From Flavobacteriaceae bacterium (lineage in GTDB: Bacteria; Bacteroidota; Bacteroidia; Flavobacteriales; Flavobacteriaceae), in contig CANJDA010000042.1 of assembly GCA_947472705.1 (NCBI GenBank), forward strand, positions 1-14,280: a DNA stretch of 14,280 nucleotides, written 5' to 3'. The notes beneath the pieces were generated by a model. It did no database searches, was not told the origin of the DNA, and saw only the letters and a list, made by a program, of their open reading frames with translations. Within the stretch, counting starts at the first letter, position 1; every line of letters starts with the position of its first letter. A program made the position numbers and the translations under genes. Below, one piece after another: positions 6,842 through 13,815 of the stretch.

Positions 6842-7162
6842 TTAACTTTTCACTCTCATCAACACCTCATTCTGAATCTTCAGCACCTTAACCTCCTCTT
6901 GCAACTGCGCAATCAAAGCATTCTTCTCCTCATAAATGTCACGGGTAGTAGTATAATCCCGCGGCAATTCATCCGCCAAATCCTGAAAAAAATTGTGCTT
7001 CGTCGCTTCACAAAAAGCCGCCAATATCTCCGTTTGAATCCCCTTATTCCGAGTATAATGCAACACTGAAAGCCCACTTCTTCCTATAAAGCTTCCCATT
7101 TCTGTCTTAGACAAACGTCTCGCTATCATAAAATCAGATAGCATCTTTCCTTTATCTATCAT
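6842..7162 (-). CDS. Small helix-turn-helix protein with C-terminal leucine zipper
   Basis: A 106-residue protein starting at the ATG at 7162. Residues 7-60 look like a small all-helical DNA-binding domain; 18-38 (LSKTEMGSFIGRSGLSVLHYT) fits a helix-turn-helix, followed by IQTEILAAFCEATKHNFFQDLA. Residues 80-104 form a clean short coiled coil with a/d positions I84, L87, V91, L94, N98 and L101. The buried Asn at an a position recalls GCN4-type dimeric zippers. The product is therefore probably a dimeric DNA-binding regulator; the ligand and targets are unknown. I believe similar proteins are frequent in Flavobacteriia but have no characterised example in mind. No signal peptide or membrane segment is present. 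The gene stands alone, opposite to its neighbours. Its upstream DNA contains inverted repeats that could be its own operator. I found no convincing -7 box. Confidence 0.75.
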   Translation of the reverse strand: MIDKGKMLSDFMIARRLSKTEMGSFIGRSGLSVLHYTRNKGIQTEILAAFCEATKHNFFQDLADELPRDYTTTRDIYEEKNALIAQLQEEVKVLKIQNEVLMRVKS

Positions 7163-7172
7163 AATCTTTTTG

Positions 7173-7251
7173 GTATTAGTATTACTAGTTTAAAAAGCAA
7201 TATCAATAACCTTGCCATTTGTTCTAATAGGATAATTAGTAATGGTAATAC
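7173..7251. repeat. Imperfect inverted repeat upstream of the HTH/zipper gene
   Basis: GTATTAGTATTACTAGT (7173-7189) and ATTAGTAATGGTAATAC (7235-7251) are inverted copies with 14 of 17 matches, 45 bp apart. The nearer arm begins 11 bp upstream of the HTH start codon. In such AT-rich DNA chance is a real possibility, so an operator role is only a suggestion. Confidence 0.3.
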
Positions 7252-7480
7252 ACTAAAAATGAATTATACTAACAGTATTATGAGCTATAGCATAGTCAAC
7301 ATCCAAAACTGAAGTATTTGAATTATAGGTTATATAATAAATAGTGATTGTAATAAAAGAATGAACCATAATGATATAAAATATATGGTTTTCAATAACT
7401 TCTCGATGTAATCGATTAGCTTCACCAACAAATGACTTCAAATTAGCATAAAATTTATTCGCCCATTCATCACTAAACAC

Positions 7481-7488
7481 TATTTTTG
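7481..7488 (+). promoter_or_regulatory. -7 box of the alpha/beta hydrolase gene
   Basis: TATTTTTG is an exact TANNTTTG match whose last base is 26 nt before the GTG start at 7514, the same spacing as other genes here. There is no clear -33 TTTG. It supports the GTG start. Confidence 0.5.
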
Positions 7489-7513
7489 AGATTGAAAAAG
7501 GCAAAGTACTACT

Positions 7514-8299
7514 GTGACTAAACAACTCGTTTACAAAAACACCAAAATCTCCTATACCGACGAAGGTAAAGGCACCGCCATAGTCTTACTCCACGGGTTC
7601 CTCGAAAACAAAACCATGTGGAAGGCCTTTGTACCCGAGCTCATTAAGAAACACCGAGTAATCACCATCGACCTACTAGGCCACGGTGAAACAGAATGCC
7701 TAGGTTATGTTCATGCCATGGAGGATCAAGCCGATATGATTTATGCTATGCTGCTCTTTTTAAAGGTTAGAAAAGTAGTACTAGTGGGTCATTCCATGGG
7801 AGGTTATGTAGCTTTGGCTTTCGCCGAATTATACCCCGATTATGTCAAAGGGTTGTTCCTCTTAAACTCTACTTCAAGAGCGGATAGTGACGAACGAAAA
7901 ATCAATCGCGATAGAGCTATAGCTGCAGTAAAACAAAACTATACTGCTTTCGTCCGAATGTCTATAGCCAACTTATTCAGCGAAGACAACAGAGAAATTT
8001 TAGCCAAACCCATAGAAAAAGTTAAGCTCGAAGCACTCAAAACTCCGTTACAAGGCATAGTCGCTGCCCTAGAAGGCATGAAGATAAGAAAGGATAGAGA
8101 AGTAATACTGCATTTTGCTCCCTATCCTATTCAATTGGTTTTGGGCCAAAAAGATGGTGTACTGCTTTATGAAGACAACACCAACCAAATTGAAGGTACC
8201 AAGGTAGCACTCACCACCTTCCCCGACGGACACATGTCCCACATCGAAAACGAAAAGGAATTAAAAAAAGTGTTACTCGATTTCTTAAAGAAAGTGTAG
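7514..8299 (+). CDS. Alpha/beta-fold hydrolase
   Basis: A 261-residue cytoplasmic hydrolase of the alpha/beta superfamily, probably an esterase; the substrate is unknown. The oxyanion-hole motif LLHGFLENKTMW is at 25-36 and DLLGHGET at 53-60. The nucleophile elbow GHSMGG is at 92-97 with S94; the acid is probably D214 (GQKDGV), and the histidine H240 (DGHMSHIE). The GTG at 7514 is the likely start: the next in-frame ATG (residue 36) would remove the oxyanion strand, and a -7 box stands 26 nt upstream. A short cap region (about 122-190) is rich in Lys, Arg and Glu. The TAG stop directly abuts the stop codon of the convergent addB gene, leaving no terminator space, so its mRNA must end within the addB coding region. 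Related proteins include homoserine acetyltransferase-like and haloperoxidase-like hydrolases, and I cannot choose between them. Confidence 0.9.
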   Translation: MTKQLVYKNTKISYTDEGKGTAIVLLHGFLENKTMWKAFVPELIKKHRVITIDLLGHGETECLGYVHAMEDQADMIYAMLLFLKVRKVVLVGHSMGGYVALAFAELYPDYVKGLFLLNSTSRADSDERKINRDRAIAAVKQNYTAFVRMSIANLFSEDNREILAKPIEKVKLEALKTPLQGIVAALEGMKIRKDREVILHFAPYPIQLVLGQKDGVLLYEDNTNQIEGTKVALTTFPDGHMSHIENEKELKKVLLDFLKKV

Positions 8300-11053
8300 T
8301 TACCCTTTTTCAGTAAAAGGAATACTAATATCCAGTATCTCCTGCAATAATACCACAAGCTGTTCAATATAATCTCGCATAATATCAGCAGTAACTATTT
8401 CAGTAACTTCTTTGTCTTCTTTAAACTGAAAAGGTAAAAATCCCGACTTCAAATTCTTAAAGGAAACGATTCCAGCTTCAATTTCAACGCCATTTGCTTG
8501 GGGTTCAAACATAAAAGCATAGGCCAACACCTGAATAATCTTGTCGTTTTTAATATCTTCTGTCAATCCGCCCCAATCTTTTAAAGCAACGTTCTTTTGT
8601 TCCACCTTTCCGGACTTATAATCAATAATTCTGATTTTGCCGTTGCGCCATTCAACACGGTCAACATTTCCTTTAATCAAGACAGCAAAAGGCAAGCGAG
8701 CATCTTCCAATAATCGTTCAAAAGAAGCTTCCAAAGCAATGATTTGTATTTCATCTCCCTTTTCCAAAGCGTCCAACTCGAGCTTCAAAAAGTTATATAC
8801 ATTGCGTTTGGCTACTTCAAAAGCCAATAAATTCCTTCCTTTTTTAATTTCACCTTCTTTATAAACTTCTTTAAATTGGGCCAATACCTCCTCATCTATC
8901 TTTTTAAAACAATTTTCAAGGTCTTCTTTGGTCAAAAGTCTTCCAATAAAAGGTTTATACAATTCTTCTAAAGCCCCATGAATAATGGTGCCCAATGTAT
9001 TTACCGCAATGTTTTCTTCTACTTCATCGGTTTCCGAAATACGCAACACCCGTTGAAAGTAAAACTGTATCGGGTTCCGAATATACGTCGTTAAGGAAGA
9101 GGGAGAAAAGCCTTTAGTGGCAATTTCTTCCAATCTAGTCATAACACTTTCCGTTTTCGGAACAACAATTGACTCATGAGCTACATTAGGCACATCTGGA
9201 TTAAAATAGTGAAAAGATAAATTATGTTGAGGATGTTTCTCGACTTCCAATTGTGTGATGAAACGACTTTTTTCTCCAGCATCAAAGCCTTCACCATCTG
9301 AATTGTAAATCAAATAAATATTCTTAGCACGTTGTAATAAATGATAGAAGTGATAAGTATAAATAGCATCTTTCTCTTTATAAGTAGGCAAACCCAATTC
9401 TCGTTTCACATCATACGGAATAAAAGAATTAGTGCTCTTACCTGCCGGAAATTTGCCTTCATTTACTGATGTAATAATCACCGTTTCAAAATCGAGTACC
9501 CGACTTTCCAAGACACCCATGATTTGCAATCCCGTCAACGGTTCACCTTCAAAAGACACTTCGGCTACATCAATGATTTGTTTGTAAATGGCATAAAGCG
9601 TTTTAATATTATCAATCTTTTGGTGCAATGAGAAATACGAAATCATTTTGTTAATGACTTTGAATATAGAATACACAAAGGCATTAGTAATCTTTTCTTC
9701 TTCATTGTCATGGTCCAAATTAGCTTTGACTATAAGTAGAATTTGTGAAAGATTCTCAAGTACTGCTACCGAAGTGGTGTCCCATTTTTGAAATAACAAT
9801 TGAAACAATTCGTTCCCTTGCGGATGAAGCTCCTCTAGTTTTTTATGTGTTAGAAAAGTGTAATTGTTTTTGTTAATACGATTGACCAATTCAGCAGCAT
9901 ACACATACTGTTCTATTAAGGGATGGGTGAGTATATCCAAAACATCTTTATAATAAAACACATAACTAGCGGCATTTCTCGAAATAGCATTGGAGTGTAG
10001 TTTGAACAACTTTGCAATCAGCAATTGCGCAGGATTGTTTTTACTTGAAAACCCCATGGTAATATTCAATGCATTTACTGATGCTGGCAAAGAATGTAAA
10101 ACGGGAAGCAAGAGATTTTCTTCACCAAGCACTAAAGCAACATTCTGTAGATTAGAATCATCATTGGCATGCTTTTCAATAATACTTCCAGCAATTTTGG
10201 CTTGACCAATAGCTTTTGAAGTGGCTATTACCTGAATGTTTTTAGGTTCAGTAATGTCATTAACGATCCATTCATAAGGATGTGTTTTATAATAAATCCA
10301 TTCCGATTTAAATTTACGTTGAAATAATCCAGCATCATGAAACGAATCATGAAGTAAAGTTTCATCAATGTCCCAATAGATTTTAGCAACATCCAAAGCC
10401 AGTAAATGTTGGATTATTTTTTCTTCCGCTGGATTAAGTGCATTAAATCCAGCAAATATAAAATGGTTGTTATTGTTTTCAGAGAAGTGATTCAGGTTTT
10501 CAACCGCTTCTCGATAAATCAATCCTTGATAGCCTATCCCTTTATTCTGTAAGTACTGGTAAAAAGTGTGATAATACTCAGGCAATTTTTTCCAAAAGAG
10601 TAAATAGTTTTCAATAAGCGCTGTTCTTTTGGTTATGTCAACAGCCCAATGTTCAATTTCTTTGATATTTTCAAGGTAATTGAGAACATGATCAGGGTCT
10701 AATAAGTAACGATCAATTTCATTAAAATCCTGAAGCAAGGTCTTGGCCCAATTGGCAAATACTTCAAAAGATTCCTGTTTGTCTTTTTCAGTTATAGATA
10801 AGTAAACTTCATAAAACTCAAAAAGAATTTCAATACTATCAATTGATCGAATACCAGCAACATCTTGAATAAATTCTTCTATGCTAATAATTTCAGGAGC
10901 AAATATGTTGTTGGATATGCTCTTTTTAATTTCTTCCAATAGAAATACTTTTGCTCTTTTATTTGGAAGCACTATGACTAATTCTGATATTCTTTCAGAA
11001 TTGGTTTTTAAAATTTCTTGAGCAACTTGATGAAGAAATGTTGGTTTTGACAT
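8300..11053 (-). CDS. addB: AddB-like PD-(D/E)XK nuclease of the Bacteroidota type
   Basis: A 917-residue protein with an inactive helicase-like region and a C-terminal RecB-type nuclease, expected to work with the AddA-like helicase encoded upstream in double-strand-break end processing. The N-terminus (ERISELVIVLPNKRAKVFLLEEI) fits the AddB start, but no Walker A loop is there. FETVIITSVNEGKFPAGK (about 523-539) corresponds to a late helicase motif. The nuclease domain shows H692 (LGTIIHGALEEL), D798 (GNVDRVEW), D811 and K813 (IIDYKSG), and Q841 with Y844 (IIQVLAYAF), so it should be active. Only one cysteine is present in the last quarter (near 715), so the four-cysteine Fe-S clasp of Bacillus AddB is absent. 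The start at 11053 is 12 bp from a strong terminator. The partner gene is separated by kbl and the OmpA gene. The symbol is by analogy. Confidence 0.85.
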   Translation of the reverse strand: MSKPTFLHQVAQEILKTNSERISELVIVLPNKRAKVFLLEEIKKSISNNIFAPEIISIEEFIQDVAGIRSIDSIEILFEFYEVYLSITEKDKQESFEVFANWAKTLLQDFNEIDRYLLDPDHVLNYLENIKEIEHWAVDITKRTALIENYLLFWKKLPEYYHTFYQYLQNKGIGYQGLIYREAVENLNHFSENNNNHFIFAGFNALNPAEEKIIQHLLALDVAKIYWDIDETLLHDSFHDAGLFQRKFKSEWIYYKTHPYEWIVNDITEPKNIQVIATSKAIGQAKIAGSIIEKHANDDSNLQNVALVLGEENLLLPVLHSLPASVNALNITMGFSSKNNPAQLLIAKLFKLHSNAISRNAASYVFYYKDVLDILTHPLIEQYVYAAELVNRINKNNYTFLTHKKLEELHPQGNELFQLLFQKWDTTSVAVLENLSQILLIVKANLDHDNEEEKITNAFVYSIFKVINKMISYFSLHQKIDNIKTLYAIYKQIIDVAEVSFEGEPLTGLQIMGVLESRVLDFETVIITSVNEGKFPAGKSTNSFIPYDVKRELGLPTYKEKDAIYTYHFYHLLQRAKNIYLIYNSDGEGFDAGEKSRFITQLEVEKHPQHNLSFHYFNPDVPNVAHESIVVPKTESVMTRLEEIATKGFSPSSLTTYIRNPIQFYFQRVLRISETDEVEENIAVNTLGTIIHGALEELYKPFIGRLLTKEDLENCFKKIDEEVLAQFKEVYKEGEIKKGRNLLAFEVAKRNVYNFLKLELDALEKGDEIQIIALEASFERLLEDARLPFAVLIKGNVDRVEWRNGKIRIIDYKSGKVEQKNVALKDWGGLTEDIKNDKIIQVLAYAFMFEPQANGVEIEAGIVSFKNLKSGFLPFQFKEDKEVTEIVTADIMRDYIEQLVVLLQEILDISIPFTEKG

Positions 11054-11065
11054 TGTATAAAAATA

Positions 11066-11095
11066 AAAAAACGCCCCGAATATCGGGGCGTTTTT
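11066..11095 (-). terminator. Strong rho-independent terminator after the OmpA gene
   Basis: ACGCCCCGA (11071-11079) pairs perfectly with TCGGGGCGT (11083-11091) around a 3-nt loop, extended by the flanking A and T runs. On the minus strand it is followed by a run of seven T residues, as needed for termination of the OmpA transcript; the T run on the plus side makes it potentially bidirectional. It begins 20 bp after the OmpA stop and lies 12 bp upstream of the addB ATG. Confidence 0.9.
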
Positions 11096-11115
11096 AGAAA
11101 ATATTTTGGATGAAA

Positions 11116-12510
11116 TTATTTTACTAATTTCACTTCAACTCTTCTGTTGTTTGCTTTACCAGCTTTAGTTTTGTTAGTATCGATTGGTTTAGTTTCACCA
11201 AAACCAGCTGAAGTTAATCTTGAAGCAGCAATACCATTTTCAATTAAATAATTTTTAACGGCAGCAGCTCTGTCTTCAGATAATTTTTGGTTAGTAGCAT
11301 CTTTACCATCACTATCAGTATGACCTTCAATTGAGAAATTAGCAGAAGGATATTCTTTTAAAATTCCTGCAATTGATTGTAATACTGGATAAGTTTGTTG
11401 TTGGAAACTAGCTTTAGCTGTATCAAATAAGATTGTTTTAGCATAGTCATTTAATCTTTTAACTACTTCATCAGAAACTTCTGGACAACCATTGTTAGCA
11501 ACAGTTCCTTTTACTTCTGGACATTTGTCATCTTTATCTAAAACTTTATCACCATCGCTATCTGGCCATGGACAACCTGCGTTTTCTTTTGGACCTTTTA
11601 CTTCAGGACATTTATCTGATTTATCTTGAATTCCATCTCCATCAGTATCAGGACAACCACCAAAAGCTTTTAAACCAGCCACATCTGGACAAGCATCATC
11701 TTTATCAGCTACACCGTCACCATCAGTATCAGGACATCCTTGGAATTCAACTAAACCAGCTACATCTGGACATGTATCGTCTTTATCAAGTACGCTATCC
11801 CCATCAGTATCAGGACATCCATTAGTTGCTTTTGGACCTGCATTATCAGGACAAGCATCGTCTTTGTCATAAATTCCGTCACCATCTCTATCAGAACCTC
11901 CAAATTTAAAGGTAAGACCTGCAAATGTTTGTGTATGAGAAGGCATGTCATCACGAACATCTTCGAATGATTGTTTGTAAGTTGTACGAAGAGATAAACC
12001 TACTACTTCAGAGAACCAATATGTTAAACCTAAACCACCGTTTAAAGTTCCAGCATGTTTATCATCTCCTATCCATGTATAACCTCCACCAATATGGATA
12101 GATGGGTCAAATCTTTTACATTTTATTAAGCTCATCAAGCTATAATTAATAACTCCGTCAAAAGCATAATAATTTAAATCACCAGGATTTACTACATCGT
12201 AAGTTCCAGCAGCATTTTTAGGAAGAACATATTTTGTTATTTTGTTAATTGATCCTGTTACTCCGAATGAAAAATTGCTTCCAACATACTTAGAAACATT
12301 AACATAAGATACAGATGGAAGGATATTCCAGTTGTCTTTAGCGTTAAAATACTGAGAGAATTGGTCCTCTAATTTTGATGCAGCGCTTACTCTTGTATCA
12401 ACTGCGTTAACCCCAAACGAAATAGCCCAAGGATTGTTGCTGTCTTGTGCCTGTGAAGACAAACCAGCTAATAATAGCATAGCAACGAATAATTTGTTAA
12501 GATGTTTCAT
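11116..12510 (-). CDS. OmpA-family outer-membrane protein with thrombospondin type-3 repeats
   Basis: A structural envelope protein of 464 residues linking the outer membrane to peptidoglycan. A signal peptide covers residues 1-21 (cleavage near SSQAQ). Residues 22-205 look like an eight-stranded beta-barrel with alternating aromatic strands and end at FKFGG. Residues 207-343 hold five Ca-binding TSP3 repeats, beginning DRDGDGIYD, DTDGDSVLD, DTDGDGVAD, DTDGDGIQD and DSDGDKVLD, each with its CPD or CPE cysteine. The C-terminal OmpA domain (358-464) has the peptidoglycan-binding residues D399 and R414 (GHTDSDG...NQKLSEDRA), separated by 15 positions as in other OmpA domains, then GFGETKP and NNRRVEV. 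A near-perfect promoter upstream and a strong terminator downstream make it a self-contained, probably highly expressed unit. It is similar to the major OmpA proteins of Flavobacteriia. Confidence 0.95.
   Translation of the reverse strand: MKHLNKLFVAMLLLAGLSSQAQDSNNPWAISFGVNAVDTRVSAASKLEDQFSQYFNAKDNWNILPSVSYVNVSKYVGSNFSFGVTGSINKITKYVLPKNAAGTYDVVNPGDLNYYAFDGVINYSLMSLIKCKRFDPSIHIGGGYTWIGDDKHAGTLNGGLGLTYWFSEVVGLSLRTTYKQSFEDVRDDMPSHTQTFAGLTFKFGGSDRDGDGIYDKDDACPDNAGPKATNGCPDTDGDSVLDKDDTCPDVAGLVEFQGCPDTDGDGVADKDDACPDVAGLKAFGGCPDTDGDGIQDKSDKCPEVKGPKENAGCPWPDSDGDKVLDKDDKCPEVKGTVANNGCPEVSDEVVKRLNDYAKTILFDTAKASFQQQTYPVLQSIAGILKEYPSANFSIEGHTDSDGKDATNQKLSEDRAAAVKNYLIENGIAASRLTSAGFGETKPIDTNKTKAGKANNRRVEVKLVK
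11482..11892 (-). repeat. Five TSP3 calcium-binding repeats (about 81-nt units) within the OmpA gene
   Basis: GCPDTDGD units start at residues 231, 258 and 285, exactly 27 residues (81 nt) apart. A fourth GCP at 312 carries a two-residue WP insertion, and a closing GCP is at 341. At the DNA level the inner units share near-identical runs such as CCATCAGTATCAGGACA (about 11639, 11720 and 11801), so unit number could vary by slippage or recombination. Confidence 0.8.
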
Positions 12511-12547
12511 ACTTATTTTTGATTAGATTATAAAAATTATAATGAGG

Positions 12548-12578
12548 CAAAAGTAATACCTATTAACATAATATCAAA
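12548..12578 (-). promoter_or_regulatory. Promoter of the OmpA gene (full Bacteroidota consensus)
   Basis: On the minus strand TTTG (12575-12578), 19 bp, then TACTTTTG (12548-12555): an exact match to TTTG-N19-TANNTTTG. The start of transcription should be near 12541, leaving a leader of about 30 nt that is A-rich and lacks a Shine-Dalgarno sequence, as usual in this phylum. This is the best promoter in the window. Confidence 0.85.
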
Positions 12579-12602
12579 ATGTTATAGTTAAAATATAGCC
12601 AA

Positions 12603-13793
12603 TTAAATGATTTTTAACTCTTTCGCTACTTCTTTAAATGCAATAATCGCATAATCAAGATGTTCTTTAGTGTGAGCCGCAGATAATTGGACACGAATAC
12701 GTGCTTTGTCTTTTGGTACTACAGGGTAAAAGAAACCAATAACATAAATTCCTTTTTTTAATAGTTCATCTGCCATAACTTGGGACAGTTTTGCATCATA
12801 TAACATTACTGGAACAATTGCGGAATCTCCATTTATAAAATCCAATCCTGCTTTTCGTAAACCATCTTTGAAATAATTGGTATTCCATTCCAATTTGTCT
12901 CTGAGTGTAGTGTCTTTTTCTAATAATTCGAACACTTTAATAGAAGCGCCAACAATCGCAGGGGCTAATGAGTTTGAAAACAAATAAGGTCGTGAGCGTT
13001 GACGTAAAATTTCTATAATTTCTTTTTTGGCTGTGGTATAACCACCCATAGCTCCCCCTAAAGCTTTTCCTAAAGTCCCAGTAATAATGTCAACTCGTCC
13101 CATAACGCCTTTGGCTTCTAGAGTTCCTTTGCCTTTGGCGCCTATGAAACCAGCAGCATGACACTCGTCTACCATCACCAAAGCATCATATTTATCAGCT
13201 AAGTCACAAATTTTGTCTAATGGAGCTACCAATCCGTCCATAGAGAAAACACCATCTGTAACAATAAGTTTGAAACGATGTCCGGCTTCTACTGCTTTTT
13301 TCAATTGGTTTTCCAAATCTTCCATATTGGAATTTTCATAACGATAACGTGCCGCTTTACACAAACGAACACCATCAATAATGGAAGCATGATTCAAACT
13401 ATCGGAAATAATGCAATCTTCTTCGCCTAATAATGGTTCGAAAACACCTCCGTTAGCATCAAAAGCAGCAGCATATAAAATAGTGTCTTCTGTACCATAA
13501 AAGTTTGCAATCTTCTGTTCTAATGTCTTATGAATATCTTGTGTCCCACAAATAAAACGTACAGATGACATCCCAAAACCATGGGTATCCAAGGCATCTT
13601 TAGCGGCTTGAATCACTTCTGGGTGCGATGATAACCCCAAATAATTATTGGCACAAAAGTTCAAAACTGTTTTGCCGTTTACTGTAATTTCAGCTCCTTG
13701 TGGCGATGTAATGATTCTCTCTCTTTTAAAAATACCATTTTGCTCAATGGCATTCAATTCATTTTGTAGATGTTGTTGAATTTTTCCGTACAT
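12603..13793 (-). CDS. kbl: Glycine C-acetyltransferase (2-amino-3-ketobutyrate CoA ligase)
   Basis: A PLP enzyme of the alpha-oxoamine synthase family. It cleaves 2-amino-3-ketobutyrate with CoA to glycine and acetyl-CoA, the second step of threonine breakdown. The 396 residues match E. coli Kbl closely in length. Motifs: NNYLGLSSHPEV (49-60), GTQDIHKTLE (83-92), YAAAFDANGGVFEPLL (107-122), H135 in LNHASIIDG, DGVFSMDG (180-187), the cofactor-contacting D209 and H212 (MVDECHAAGF), and the PLP lysine K243 in TGTLGKALGGAMGG. RIRVQLSAAHT lies near the C-terminus. The related BioF and HemA enzymes are less likely given the RSRPYLFSNSLAP block and overall resemblance to Kbl. It starts 22 bp after the AddA-like gene and is probably co-transcribed with it. 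Threonine dehydrogenase is not adjacent. No terminator was seen between kbl and the OmpA promoter. Confidence 0.94.
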   Translation of the reverse strand: MYGKIQQHLQNELNAIEQNGIFKRERIITSPQGAEITVNGKTVLNFCANNYLGLSSHPEVIQAAKDALDTHGFGMSSVRFICGTQDIHKTLEQKIANFYGTEDTILYAAAFDANGGVFEPLLGEEDCIISDSLNHASIIDGVRLCKAARYRYENSNMEDLENQLKKAVEAGHRFKLIVTDGVFSMDGLVAPLDKICDLADKYDALVMVDECHAAGFIGAKGKGTLEAKGVMGRVDIITGTLGKALGGAMGGYTTAKKEIIEILRQRSRPYLFSNSLAPAIVGASIKVFELLEKDTTLRDKLEWNTNYFKDGLRKAGLDFINGDSAIVPVMLYDAKLSQVMADELLKKGIYVIGFFYPVVPKDKARIRVQLSAAHTKEHLDYAIIAFKEVAKELKII

Positions 13794-13815
13794 GATTTAT
13801 TGTAGTTTGTTTTGC

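Larger units (their letters stand above)
7163..7513. other. AT-rich intergenic region with inverted repeats, no convincing gene
   Basis: This 351-bp stretch separates divergent genes. A 17-nt arm at 7173-7189 and its imperfect inverse at 7235-7251 (14 of 17 positions match) lie just upstream of the HTH gene. A small perfect palindrome TCGAT-GTA-ATCGA is at 7403-7415. The -7 box of the hydrolase lies at 7481-7488. A minus-strand 90-codon frame (7253-7525) spans most of the region but is judged not to be a gene. Confidence 0.5.

Noticed and set aside
7253..7525. Minus-strand open frame of 90 codons between the HTH gene and the hydrolase
   Set aside because: Its start lies inside the hydrolase coding region, its composition is low-complexity (runs of Ile, Tyr, Thr, Ser), no domain or promoter is evident, and the -7 box of the hydrolase falls within it on the other strand.
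8304..8320. Small hairpin CCTTTT/AAAAGG at the hydrolase-addB junction
   Set aside because: It is AT-rich, lies inside the addB coding end and has no adequate T-run, so it is not a credible terminator.
9431..9457. Walker A-like GKFPAGKST pattern in AddB (residues 533-541)
   Set aside because: It sits in the middle of the protein at the conserved 'NEGKFP' block of the late helicase motifs, not at the N-terminus, so it is a chance resemblance and not an ATP-binding loop.
11568..11825. Plus-strand open frame rich in His, Gln, Leu and Tyr
   Set aside because: It is the antisense reading of the TSP3 repeats; the repetitive composition comes from the 81-nt units.
11482..11892. Regularly spaced DNA repeats that might suggest a CRISPR array
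   Set aside because: The spacing is a 27-codon protein repeat in frame within the OmpA gene, with TSP3 calcium-binding motifs, and no cas genes are near.
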